Shown here: in pieces, positions 34,943 to 44,697 of the stretch
Numbering within the stretch: position 1 is the first letter of the stretch
How the letters are laid out: the number at the start of each line of letters is the position of its first letter
DNA from: Zygnema cylindricum
Lineage: Eukaryota > Streptophyta > Zygnematophyceae > Zygnematales > Zygnemataceae
DNA length: 64,000 nucleotides
Assembly (NCBI GenBank): GCA_037447655.1
Contig: JBBHKE010000079.1
Coordinates: 1-64,000, forward strand
Direction: 5' to 3'
Program-made: the position numbers and the translations under genes
The notes under the pieces: generated by a model
What the model saw: the letters and a program-made list of their open reading frames with translations, nothing else
Databases searched by the model: none
Told to the model about the DNA's origin: nothing

Positions 34943-36204
34943 TGTAGAATTTGAAAGCTTTAGTCTCAGTAGATGAGGCTATGAGGAGGAAGTCAAAGGT
35001 GAAAAAGAGCAGCAGTTACGACTGCGATGTCAAACTAGCGCTGCGTAGCAGCATAGCAGTACACGCTGCACTTTGTATTAATACTGCGCTGCGATGTCAA
35101 ACAGCGCAGCGTAGCAGCATAGCAGTACACGCTGCACTTTGTATTCATACTGCGCTGCGATGTCAAACTAGCGCAGCGTAGCAACATAGCATTACACGCT
35201 GCATATTTTTCTGGGTGCACTAAACTAAATTTTCGGGGGAGTATTGTTTTGAAAAGTCAGTTTCGTGCGTACGAGACAGTTTGCCCGTAACTGCTAATTG
35301 GATTTAATATGGAGGTTTTAATAGATTCACGGATTGGGGAAGCGAACGGATTGATATAATTAAAGTGACGTAAAAGACTCATTGAGTGGTGTGAACAAGC
35401 TGTGACAAATCGACGGCGGATCGCGAAGCGATCCGATGTAAAATAAATGGAATAGGCGCCGCTGGTACGGCGGAGCTGCGACGCAGTTAAGTCAACGTAG
35501 CTGCGGCTATTTGTATGATCCGTACAGACAAGCGCAGCTAGCGCAGTTGCGGATAATATGACTTGGATAGATCTCGAGTAATGATGATTGTACGGTAGTG
35601 GTAGCTTAGTAGTTGCTTAGTGGTAGCTTGGTTTCTAACATACGAAGAGTACGGTGTAAATATTCTGTACAACAGAGGTTTGTCCTTTTCACTAGTTAGG
35701 TTATAAGAGTAGATACAATACGGCTGGTATGCCTCCGTACTCTGAGTATAACTTGCAGGACTTAGATTATTTTATGTATCGCAGTCAAGTTAATCAAAGT
35801 AATGGCAGACTGTTTTGTGCATCTTTGACCTGTTGGTGTGATCACTCTGTTTGGTGCTTTCATGTGAAACTTTGTTGAGGTATTCTATGATATAGAATAT
35901 ATATGTGTGTGAAGTTTCATTGTATTCCAGTATCTCTGTAAGATTCTGTGAGCAGTCTAAGTGGTTAGTTTGTGAAGCTGTCAGCTATTTTTGTGAAACT
36001 CCGGAACTTATATCTTCTAGATGCCTTGGTGGATTCAGCTGTAACTTTTGGAGTTTACAGTGTATATGGTATACTGCTTATTGGTGCAGTTTGAGGTGAT
36101 TCTGTTCAATTTGGAGTAATCTGTGCTGTCTGAAACACAACTGTGTTTCAGGTAGTCTGTGGGTGTTTCCGTGAGTAATTCATGGCTCAAATAGGCTATG
36201 GACA
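34943..36204. mobile_element. E9: 1.26-kb insertion flanked by a 24-bp direct repeat
   Basis: It interrupts the E8 RNase H end. The 24 bp at 34919-34942 recur exactly at 36205-36228, and pol codons run on from either side. Inside are about three copies of a 65-bp unit (35018-35205), a purine tract tttcgggggagta (35232-35244) followed by TTGTTTTGAAAAGTCAG, and a perfect hairpin CGGATCGC-GAA-GCGATCCG (35417-35435). The part from 35240 resembles the first about 200 bp of S1, so it could be a 3' piece of an S1-family element. It has no recognised coding sequence and no poly-A tail. Confidence 0.6.
35018..35205. repeat. Tandem repeat, about 65 bp x 3
   Basis: Three near-identical units start ctgcgatgtcaaac and run through gcgtagcarcatagcaRtacacgctgca. 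The first two copies are almost identical and the third diverges at its end. Such minisatellites are common in LTR-element untranslated regions. Confidence 0.8.
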
Positions 36205-37664
36205 AGCAAAAAGAGTCTTAGTGAGCATATCATCAATCATTTTTGCATCTGGCAAATAACATAATTTAATCACTCTAGAGAACATTTTTTCTCTTACAAA
36301 GTGTAATCTTACATCCATGTGCTTGCTTTTGAAGTGGTGACTCAGGTTAGACACAATGGCAATGGCAGCCTCGTTATCACACCAGATCACCTGTGGACCA
36401 ACCTGCATGTATGCGAATTCTTGCAACATGGATTTCACCCATAAGAGTTTTATTAGGGCTGAGCTCGCTGCCATATATTCTAACTCTGTCCTCGATTTTG
36501 CCGTGACCTTTTGAAGTTTGTTGCTCCAACAGCAAGTCGTGTTCCCAATTTGCAGAACAAATCCCGTGGTGGATTTTCGGCTTGGCTTGTCGCCGTAGCT
36601 TGCACCACTCCATGTTTGCAGCTTTTTTCTCCTCTACCTAGTGTGAGTTTGAGCTCTTTGATTCCTAACAAGTATCTTAAAACTCTTCTTGCTGCATAAC
36701 GGTCATATTTCCTCGGATTTTCTAGCATTTTTCTCAGTACCCCAACTATTGCAACAATATCTGGACGGGTACAGTTGATGAAATATATTAAGCTTCCCAC
36801 TTTCTGTATGTAAGGTATCACTGGCATAGGATCATCCTCCCTGACTCAAAAATTTCACTGACAATAACACCCGGTTATGTTTCTTCCCCGTCTAACTTAT
36901 GTTGAAACTCCATTGGTGTTACACATCCTTTTGCCCCCGACATTCCATATTTGTCTAACATGTTTCTAATATTCTCCTTTTGAGTCAATTTTATTAATCT
37001 TTTTTTTTCTATTCCTCTCTACCTAGATACCCAAAATAAATTTTGCCTCACCAAGGTCTTCTATCTCGAACCATGAGTTTAAAACATTTTAAATTTTGTG
37101 AATTTCAGCCATTGATTTGCTAACTAATATTAAATCATCTACATATACTGCTATATACACTATTCTATCTTTACCATTTAAAACATAGACAGAGTGATCA
37201 AAATTTATCCTTTTAAATCTTAGGCTAGTCAAGAATTCAACAAGTTTTAGATTCCATTGCCTACGGGCTTGTTTTAAGCCGTACAAAGATTTTAGCAGTT
37301 TGCATACTAAGTGCTATTTTCCTGGTTCTGCATAAATTTCAGACTGCTGCATGTTAATGGTCTCCTCTAGATTCTCATGCAAAAAGGTCGTCTTTACATC
37401 TATGTGATGTATTTCCATATCTTTTATAGCAGCTAGAGATAGCAAAATCCTAACTGTCAAAAATCTTACAACAAGAAAAAATGTTTCTTCAAAATCAATT
37501 CCTTCCTTTTGATTATGCCCCTTTGCCACAAGTCTAACCTTATCTTTTTTAATGGTATTATCTAGATTTAACTTCACCTTGAATACCCATTTGCTGCCAA
37601 TCGCTTCTGGATCCGGAGGAAGGTCCACAAGCTCCGATGTCTGAGCCTCCATGATCAACTTCAT
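36205..37664 (-). pseudogene. E8 reverse transcriptase and RNase H
   Basis: 37664-37314 reads SELVDLPPDPEAIGSKWVFKVK, AKGHNQKEGIDFEETF and DVKTTFLHENLEE. 37286-37089 reads MYGLKQARRQWN, then the intact YVDD box (IAVYVDDLILVSKS). 36827-36480 has VGSLIYFINCTRPD and a short RNase H start. 36474-36205 has the WCDNEAAIAI and HMDVRLHFVREK blocks and stops at the E9 junction. Stops or frameshifts separate these frames. The E8 lineage is clearly different from E3 here (for example EEIFMR is replaced by EETINMQ). Confidence 0.82.
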
Positions 37665-37699
37665 GTCCTCGTTTGTCGACTCAATCTTGTGATTCTGCT

Positions 37700-39300
37700 C
37701 TGGTGATGAGAAGGCTTCCCGGATGGTAAGAGTCTCCCTTGAGTCTCCGAATTAGGCGAAGTGAGAACTTGCTTACGGGCGGCTACTCGATCATCTTCCC
37801 CCGGAAATTATGAGGCTGAAATTGCCGCATCTCTTGCATTGCGCTTGTTCGGCTGGTTGTGATCCGTAGGCACTGACTGTTGTTGGTCCGCTTCAAAATG
37901 AACTTGTTGGGGAACCCGATTATGTTTTGACTCTTGTGTTACCACTGGTGGATTCTACAACTGTGGGATAATATTATGGATGATATCTAAAATGACATAT
38001 TCTTGTACTTTTTGCTTCATCTGTTGCTCTGTCATTTTAAATAAGTATATCGAGTCTATTTCATCTTTGACAACGATGTTCCTTGCTACAATAATTTTCT
38101 GCTTGTGAAAAACAAACACTCTATAACCTTTAGAGTGATTATCATATCGTAACAAAATTCTTGGCAATCCCTTTGGTTCCATTTTCCATCTATCATTTGA
38201 CATATCCAAAATAAAGCATTTAGTTCCAAACACTTTGAAATGACTGACATCCGGTTTTCTACCCAACCAGATCTCGTAAGGGGTGGTCTCTACTGATCTT
38301 GAACCTACCCTATTTTTGATATAACTTGCACAATTTAATGCTTCGGCCCAGAATTTCGGATCCATGTCCTTATTCGCAAGCATGGACCTAGAGCTTTTTG
38401 TGATAGTTTTATTCAGTCTTTCTCCAACCACATTTTGTTCTTAAGAGTATAGAACAGTTAGTTTGTAACTGATACCTTTCTTGAGTAAGAAGTTTTCAAA
38501 CTCTTTTGACGTATATTCCTCGCCATTGTCTGATCTGAGCTCCATAATTGACAAACCGTGTAGTTTCTCCGCTCACGCTTTGTATTGTTGAAAATGAGTG
38601 AAGACCTCACTCTTGTCCTTCATAAAGTAGACTTTAGTAAACCTCAAAAAATCATCTGTAAACGTAACTATATATTTCATCCCCCCTGCAAATGGTACCT
38701 TTGCAGGGCCGAAAACATCATAATGAATGAGTTGCAAAAGTTTAGTAGATTTATGTTTATACTCTTGAGGAAACGGTAATCTGTGTATTTATCCTAATGC
38801 ACAGCCATCACACGTTTTAGGTGACTAATTTGATAGAGTGACTTCTTCTATTTTACCTGCATTGACTATCTTTTTATACTGTCATAGTTCACATGGCTTA
38901 ATATTTTATGCCAGTGCTCATATGAAGATAATGCACCAAAATACAAAACATCATTTTCTTTGTTATCGAGCATATCTATTCGATACATTTTGTTGGCATC
39001 TCTAGTTCCCGTGACTGCAATTTTTCCATTTTTGCTAACAACCTGCCTGCCATGTTTCAAATTGACCTGAAACCCTTTACTTTCTAATTAAGAAGTTGAA
39101 AACATTTTTTTCTTAAAATCTAGTATATAGAGAACATTATGAAGAGTTCTCTCAACTGCCTTCCCTTCTATATCAACTAGCAAGAAGACATCACCTAGAG
39201 CCTGCGTTTGCACATTCATTCCACATGCATAGTAGATATTTTTCTCCGGTGTTGATTTCAAATTTTTGAAAATTGCCTTCTACAAGCACATGTGGGCCGA
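37700..39300 (-). pseudogene. E8 GAG-pre-integrase and integrase
   Basis: 39060-38866 gives KHGRQVVSKNGKIAVTGTRD, MYRIDM and HWHKILSHVNYDS (zinc-binding part). Decayed core codons follow, with the first Asp region near 38700 and the SDNGEEYTS-like region near 38520-38545. 38431-37955 gives the ERLNKTITKSSRSMLANK and FWAEALNCASYIKNR blocks and the C-terminal part. The catalytic Glu lies just before ERLNKT, where the frame reads MVGERLN. The linker to reverse transcriptase at 37700-37950 is decayed. Confidence 0.75.
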
Positions 39301-40300
39301 CGCTCCCGTATTATCCATCCATTGTCTTTCACACCTTCCATTGCTGCCGCCATAGCAAATAGATCATCATCCTCATTGTCAAAGTGTGAAAGAGACTCGT
39401 CCTGATTAAATGAAGACGCCGAGAAGAGTGCATTTCCTCGTTGTGAAGATCCCGTGAAGCCTTGATGAAATTGGCACTGTTGACATCCAGGCCTGTACAG
39501 ACCTGTTTCAATAGCTTTCTTAAGCTTAGGACAAAATTTATATCCTTGACCTTTTTCATTACAATAAAAACAAGCATTGAAAGATTGTCTATTTCCTCTT
39601 TGATTAAACTGTCTAAACTGATTTTGAATCTGATTTAACCAATTCCTTTGTTGATTAAAATGAGCTTTTTTGTCAAATAATGTGTTAAATGCCTCTACTT
39701 ATTTTTCACCATTAAGAACTTTAGAATGTGCTTCCTCTTCTAATATCAAATTAATAGCTAACTGTAGTGTCCAGCTAGCTTTAACTTTCTTTTTCAGCCT
39801 ATGAAACGTTGCATTTATAGTAGTAGGAAGACCTCTCATTAGCAAAGCAGCATGCTGAAATTGAGGAAAAGATCCACATGCACAAGCATGAGAATCTATT
39901 AGTATTCCAAATTTGTTACAATGTTCTGCCATTGTGCCACTCATATATTTGTAGTCCCAAATTCGTCCAGCCAAAAATAGCTTTTCGTGAACATTAGCCT
40001 TTTCAAAATCATCCTTGAGTGATTTCTAAATATTAGCCTTTTCATTTTTATCCGTGACATAGCTAATTCTTATGAGATACAAAATTTCAAAAGCGACCGA
40101 GCTTGCGAATTTTTCTTTGACCAAGACGGATCCGTTTCCGCCAGTTTACCATCCAAAATATCCAAAAGGTTAACATTTTTGAAGTGTGTCTCCACCATAT
40201 CCGCCCAATAAGCGTATTTTCCCCCCGATAATATAGGAATTCTTGATGACAGGCCCATAACCCGTTGTTTTAGGACCATTGGAGCAGGAAGAGCAGTAGC
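39301..40300 (-). pseudogene. E8 gag and protease start
   Basis: The frame runs through the primer site (VMGLSSRIPILSGGKYAYW) into an N-terminal gag block (LLDILDGKLAETDPSW). The UBN2-like segment at 39974-39699 reads AGRIWDYKYMSG and AALLMRGLPTTINATFH. A knuckle CFYCNEKGQGYKFC lies near 39540-39580, with Gln where the CCHC histidine is expected. The protease region is near 39300-39360 (GWI, then frameshifted before the Asp). The upstream codons in the LTR are rich in Thr, Ala and Pro (as in E2), so the frame opens inside the LTR. Confidence 0.75.
40252..40263 (-). other. E8 primer-binding site (internal tRNA-iMet)
   Basis: On the minus strand GGGTTATGGGCC directly follows the LTR end. It is complementary to the anticodon arm of initiator tRNA-Met, shifted two bases relative to the 15-base site of the E3 lineage. 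E2 has GGTTATAGGCC at the equivalent place. Confidence 0.7.
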
Positions 40301-41271
40301 AGTAGTAGTAGAAGTAAATATAATTCACCCACAGAAGCTTACCAAGAATCCTTTCCAACAAATGCTTTCTACAGCTCAATAAAGTTGACAGAAAGGTTCA
40401 AACTGCTTCAAACTATACCACTGTATAGTGTATCACAAAGTCTAATAACTCCTAAATTTTCAACACAATTGCTCTAACATACACCAAGATATGCAGCTCA
40501 GAAGTTTCCCAAAAACAGTTTGCAGATTACACAGTCTGGAAGTCTAGATACATAAAATGTTATTCGTCCTAAGTTTTATACTCTACACTCAGTTTTCCTA
40601 CTTCATAATGTTGAACCGCCGATATAAGTGTCCCTAAGAGATACGTCCAAAGAACCAAACTTCCACTAAGGTCAAGTGCTTCTAATCACGTTAAAACTAA
40701 TCTATCACTGTACATTCAATATTACTGAAAATCCTATACAGCTGATTTGTTCAAATATTTGTCGCCGGCTTAGCGACACTTGTGTGGATACGTCCATCCG
40801 GTTGTTGCAGAGTACATGTCAGCAAGTTATTTGTTTATCCCGTTATGAATCTCGTCCGTTGCCTTGATATATATCAACCACAACTGTTACTTGTTTATCC
40901 TGTTATGAATCTCGTGCGTTGCCTTGATATATATCAACAACAGCTACACAATTCAATTTTTAATCATATTCAAATATTTGTAGCTGCGTCGCACCTGAGT
41001 TTGTATTGTACCAAATTAGCTTCAGCAGTGTTTTGTCTCGTTGCGTCGTAGCTATGTTGTTCGTACAAATTATATCAAAGATTACCGCAACTGTACTTGT
41101 CCCATCTGCGTCGCTGCTGCGTTGCTCTACTCTATGTGTGACACGTAGATGCTGGTGTCGGTACAAATCCAAAACGTGCACTATGTTTCAGACGACGACG
41201 CGTGTTCTTATAGATGTATATTTCCATTGTCTTACTAATTTGCTGAGACTGAAAGCTTTCCAAAAACAACA
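40263..41271 (-). repeat. E8 5' LTR
   Basis: Read on the minus strand it begins TGTTGTTTTTGGAAAGC and ends CCTAAAACAACG. A short internal tandem duplication (tgtttatcccgttatgaatctcg twice, 40829-40925) is not present in the 3' LTR and explains part of the length difference. Confidence 0.87.
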
Positions 41272-41276
41272 GTATT

Positions 41277-42696
41277 ATCTAGGTTCAGTTTTAGTTTAAA
41301 CACCTATTTTTAGCCAATCAGTTTTTTGTCTAGAGGACAATACGCTAGTTTTCAAGTATTTGCTTCCATGATGGAGGCAATCGCATCATTTATGGCCCTA
41401 ATCCATCTATCTTTCTCTGGACTGTTCACTGCCTCTAAGTATGACCGAGGCTTATCTGGGTGAGATAGCTTTTGAGCAGCCTGGTTTTCTGAAATATTTT
41501 TGCTACTCCTTCTCTCTCGCTCAAACTCCAAAGTTGGGATGGAGGGAAAGCTTGGATTTCTCCTTAATGTCTCACCAGCTCTCTTATTCATGGAAGCCGA
41601 TTCCGGTTCATTCTTTTGTGTCTCCTCGAAGTCCATAGGAATATGTGAGGTTTCCGGTGGATCTCGTGAATCTTGAATCTCCCCTAAATCTACATTCACT
41701 GTTTCACTCGTGTCCTTTTCGGGAAAGATGGAAACCTCTTCACCTTCAGACTAAAATCTGATTCTTATCTTCTTGGTATACTTAAAAGGGTTAAATTACT
41801 TCTCTTCATCCATCATAACTAGGTGTTTGACCAAAATGATATCTTTCTTTGCTAAGTCATAGACTCTAAATCCCTTGACATTGTCATCATATCCTACAAA
41901 GTAACGAGGTTTTTCCTTAGCATCTAGTTTCCAATTTTTCCTATCCGTGTCAAACTTGTAAACTTGGCTCGTGAATACTTAAAGGTTAGAGATGTTTGGT
42001 TTCCTTCCAACCCATCTCTCATAAGGTGACATTCCTTATACGGATGAGGTAAGGACTCCATTTTTAATGTAGTAAGCACAGTTCATGGCTTCTACCCAAA
42101 ATCTCTTTCATATTTTCTTGTCAGCCAACTTACTGCATGCACTATCTCCTAGTGTTCGGTTCAACCTCTCAGCTACCCCATTTTTTTCCGCATTATATGG
42201 TACACTTTTGTGGTGCTGAACTCCCTCATCTCTCAAGTATTCCTCTAACTGGTTAGAGGTATATTTACCCCATTATCACTCCTTATTCTCTTTATGGGGG
42301 TTCCATGCAATTTCTCATTCCAGGCTTTACTTTCTTTGAAGTAAGTTGGTGTTTTAGACTTTGTTTTTAGGAAGTAGACTCTAGAGTATCTAGACCAATC
42401 ATCGGTTATTGTTACCATAAACCTCTTTCCTCCAACCGAAGGTACTTTTGCAGGTCCCTAGATATCTGTGTGGACCAGATCTAATACTTTATCACCCCTG
42501 TATGTGGCGACTTTGGGAAAGGGAAGTCTGTGAGCCTTACCTTGAGCACAACCACTATAATCATCCATCATTTCATTATCCCTAAACTAAATGCCCTCTC
42601 CTACACCAAGATTTTTCGTTTCCCTTAGCCTATCAAAATGCACATGCCCCAATCGCTTATGGCAAATCATCATTTTTGGAACACCAACATAGTAAG
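41277..42696 (-). pseudogene. E7 integrase and reverse transcriptase N-terminus
   Basis: 41699-41352 carries the acidic linker and the start of reverse transcriptase (SHPDKPRSYLEAVNSPEKDRWIRAINDAIASIMEAN). The next codons (FKLKLNLDN) run up to the E8 insertion at 41277. Integrase-core blocks lie at 42000-42600 (FWVEAMNCAYY-like, GVAERLNRTLGD, IRSDNG, DDWSRYSRVYF, HTDI near 42470). Stops and frame changes occur throughout. The first Asp and the Glu positions appear present. Confidence 0.7.
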
Positions 42697-42924
42697 TGTT
42701 GAATTAGCACGTGAAGCCGGTCCAACACGGGGTAGATTATGGAATATCCATACTCGAGCCGCCTATAATAAACGGCTACGGACCCGCCGGTCTCTAAATC
42801 GAGATGGTGGCATTGTGGTAGTGCGTTCGCAGCTGCAATGAAAGGTCTTAGGTTTGAACCCTGGTCGACTCAATTTTCTCAAGTGTGGGACATGCTGAAT
42901 CCCAGATTTCTAAGAAAACTAACA
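42697..42924 (+). repeat. T1 5' LTR
   Basis: It runs from TGTTGAATTAGCACGTGAAG to AAGAAAACTAACA and contains CACGTG near its start and the tRNA-like sequence at 42801-42871. Similarity to the 3' LTR is high and continuous, with scattered substitutions. Confidence 0.87.
42801..42871 (+). ncRNA. tRNA-like cloverleaf in T1 5' LTR
   Basis: The 71-nt sequence fits canonical arm lengths: acceptor GAGATGG/TCGACTC (6 of 7 pairs), D stem GCAT/GTGC, anticodon stem TTCGC/ATGAA (4 of 5) with loop AGCTGCA, 5-nt variable loop, and T stem TTAGG/CCTGG with loop TTTGAAC. A box (TGGCATTGTGGTAG) and B box (GGTTTGAACCC) are near consensus and an ATTTT run follows directly. The D-to-T part most resembles tRNA-Ala in length and bases. 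It is probably not a working tRNA, because position 33 is not T. Confidence 0.65.
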
Positions 42925-42984
42925 TGGTATCAAAGCCAGCATGATTGCGGATGGTTTGACCTACTTTTTTGGAGGGGTGGTTTT

Positions 42985-43207
42985 TGATTGGCACGTGAAG
43001 CCGGTCTAATACGGGGTAGAATATGGAATATCCATACTCGAGCAGCCCGTAATAAATGGGTACGGACTTGCTAGTCTCTACATCGAGCTGGTGGCACTAT
43101 GGTAGTGCATTTGCAACTACAGTGAAAGGTCCCAAGTTTGAACCCTGGCCGGCTCAATTTTCCCAAGTATGGACATGCCGAATCCTAGATTTCTAGGAAA
43201 TCTAACA
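42985..43207 (+). repeat. T1 3' LTR
   Basis: It begins TGATTGGCACGTGAAGCC and ends GGAAATCTAACA. It is preceded by a purine-rich stretch and followed by the second target copy ATAAG. Confidence 0.87.
43085..43155 (+). ncRNA. tRNA-like cloverleaf in T1 3' LTR
   Basis: This is the second copy of the 71-nt tRNA-like sequence. Acceptor stem GAGCTGG/CCGGCTC pairs 7 of 7 (one G-T). D stem GCAC/GTGC pairs 4 of 4. Anticodon stem TTTGC/GTGAA pairs 5 of 5 with two G-T pairs, loop AACTACA. T stem CCAAG/CCTGG pairs 4 of 5, loop TTTGAAC. Pairing is better than in the 5' copy at several positions where the two differ. The ATTTT run follows the acceptor. Confidence 0.68.
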
Positions 43208-43212
43208 ATAAG

Positions 43213-44697
43213 AATTCTTCTTTTCATTACTCATGTTAAGCCTAAACATTCCTTGGCTATCCCTATCTGCTGTGAAGTAAACTTTATCCCCATAATTAGC
43301 TGTAAAGACTCCTTTTCTAGTGAAGGTATCAAACTCTTTATCATCTAATACAGAAATAGAGACAAGATTCTTACTCAGCTGAGGAATGTAGAGTACATCT
43401 GAGAAGGTGAGTGTAGAAGTTTACCCTCCAGTAAGACTTTTAGATCTAGTGATCCCACTAGGTCTATAGTAACCACTCTTCTATCCCCATACTCTTTCTC
43501 TATAGTAGGGATATTTCTTAGCTTAGTAAATAGGTGTTTATCATGACACATATGCATGGATGCAACTGAGTTTATGATCCATCGTTCTTGTGGAGCTTCT
43601 TGAATTGCTTCGAGAGCACACTTATGTTTTCGAGGAATCTCCTTCTCCTCCAGACTCTCGTCAACAAGAAGCTTCCCATCCTCTTTTTTAGAGGACACGT
43701 CCTCGGTCACTCCTTTCTTTTTTGTGACCACAAGTGCCTTCTTCTTCCCTTTGGAAGAACCCCCTCCACGGTTGTTTTGAAGCCTTAGCTTTGACAGCTT
43801 GACATAATTTGCTATGAATTGTCTTGGCTTTTTGCAAAAATGACAATGACCCTTTGGGGGCCTCGGTCCTCCAAACTAATCTCTCTCTCCCTTGTACGGT
43901 TTCTTGGGATCCTTCCCCCTCCGGTTTGCTCTTGCAACTAAAGCTTGAATGCTCTTTCCTCCTCTCTTAATCTCCATTGTGTTCTCCTACACATGTATCA
44001 TCCGGACCATGGTGTTCCACTTCCATGAACGGTTAGTCATTTCTTGTAGTCGGTACAATATGTTTTTGTACTTCTCAAGTAGCTTCATGATGATAGTGTT
44101 AACTTTCATCTTTATTGTACCTCTCTACCCGGCACTCTCAATTTCCATATAAAAACAATAGAGATCATTACATTAGTCTAACATCTTTTCCCCTTTGTAA
44201 GTATAATTCCCTAACTTTTGTTCGGCCAACTGGAGCTCGTGAATAGTACTTGCTCCATAGATTTCCACCAAACTCACCCACAACTCTTCGGCCTTGTAAA
44301 TGTGAAGGTGGGGGTTACCAAAGCCTAAGTGAGGTGTCTTAGAATGAAGTTTTTGGCTGCCATGTTGATGTTTTCCCACGTTTAGGTATCATTCTTCGCC
44401 GTCTTCACGACCGCCTCTCAGGGTGCCGTGGTTATAGGAGCAAGAGGTGTCTCCTTCTCTTTCCCCTTTTCGAACACACTGCTCTCCCGATCATTTACCT
44501 CCTCCGTTGAAACAGTCGCTTTTGCAGGAAACCTTACTCCTCCAAATCTTGGTGGAGTTCTCAAAAGTGGACGTTTCACTTGTCCACTTACAATACCCCA
44601 ATATCTTTTTTCGCACAAAGCCCCTATCATCATGGCTTCCGAAAAGATGATTCCCTATCTATTGAAGATGGGCAACTTAGAGGGTGGGCCTATAACT
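43213..44697 (-). pseudogene. E7 gag, protease and start of GAG-pre-integrase
   Basis: 44633-44418 gives the N-terminal gag (MMIGALCEKRYWGIVSGQ, TPPRFGGVRFPAKA). 44379-44173 gives part of the UBN2 domain (PHLHIYKAEELWVSLVEIY). Decayed codons follow to the knuckle near 43800-43860, reading CHFCKKPRQFIANY, where the last two ligands are lost. 43731-43375 is the protease segment with box WIINSVASMHMC, in which the catalytic Asp is Asn and Gly is Val. Both gag and protease would therefore be inactive. Confidence 0.75.

Larger units (their letters stand above)
33830..41271 (-). mobile_element. E8: copia element of the E2 lineage nested in E7
   Basis: The 5' LTR is 40263-41271 and the 3' LTR 33830-34777. 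LTR ends are TGTTGTTTTTGG at the start and AAAACAA(C/A)(G/A) at the end, implying 9-bp inverted ends before mutation. A perfect 5-bp duplication GTATT flanks it (33825-33829, 41272-41276). The E7 reverse-transcriptase codons resume on both sides, so this insertion is well supported. The internal region runs gag to RNase H on the minus strand and is itself interrupted by E9. Confidence 0.9.
42697..43207 (+). mobile_element. T1: miniature LTR retrotransposon (TRIM) with tRNA-like LTRs
   Basis: The 511-bp element has LTRs of 228 bp (42697-42924) and 223 bp (42985-43207), both starting TG and ending AACA. The primer site TGGTATCAAAGCC (42925-42937) matches the 3' end of initiator tRNA-Met with one mismatch. 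The internal region is only 60 bp, with a purine-rich ggaggggtgg before the 3' LTR. The target duplication is GTAAG/ATAAG (42692-42696, 43208-43212). It lies in the E7 GAG-pre-integrase codons, whose frame resumes on both sides. It has no coding sequence, so it must be mobilised in trans. Each LTR holds a tRNA-like cloverleaf. Confidence 0.88.
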
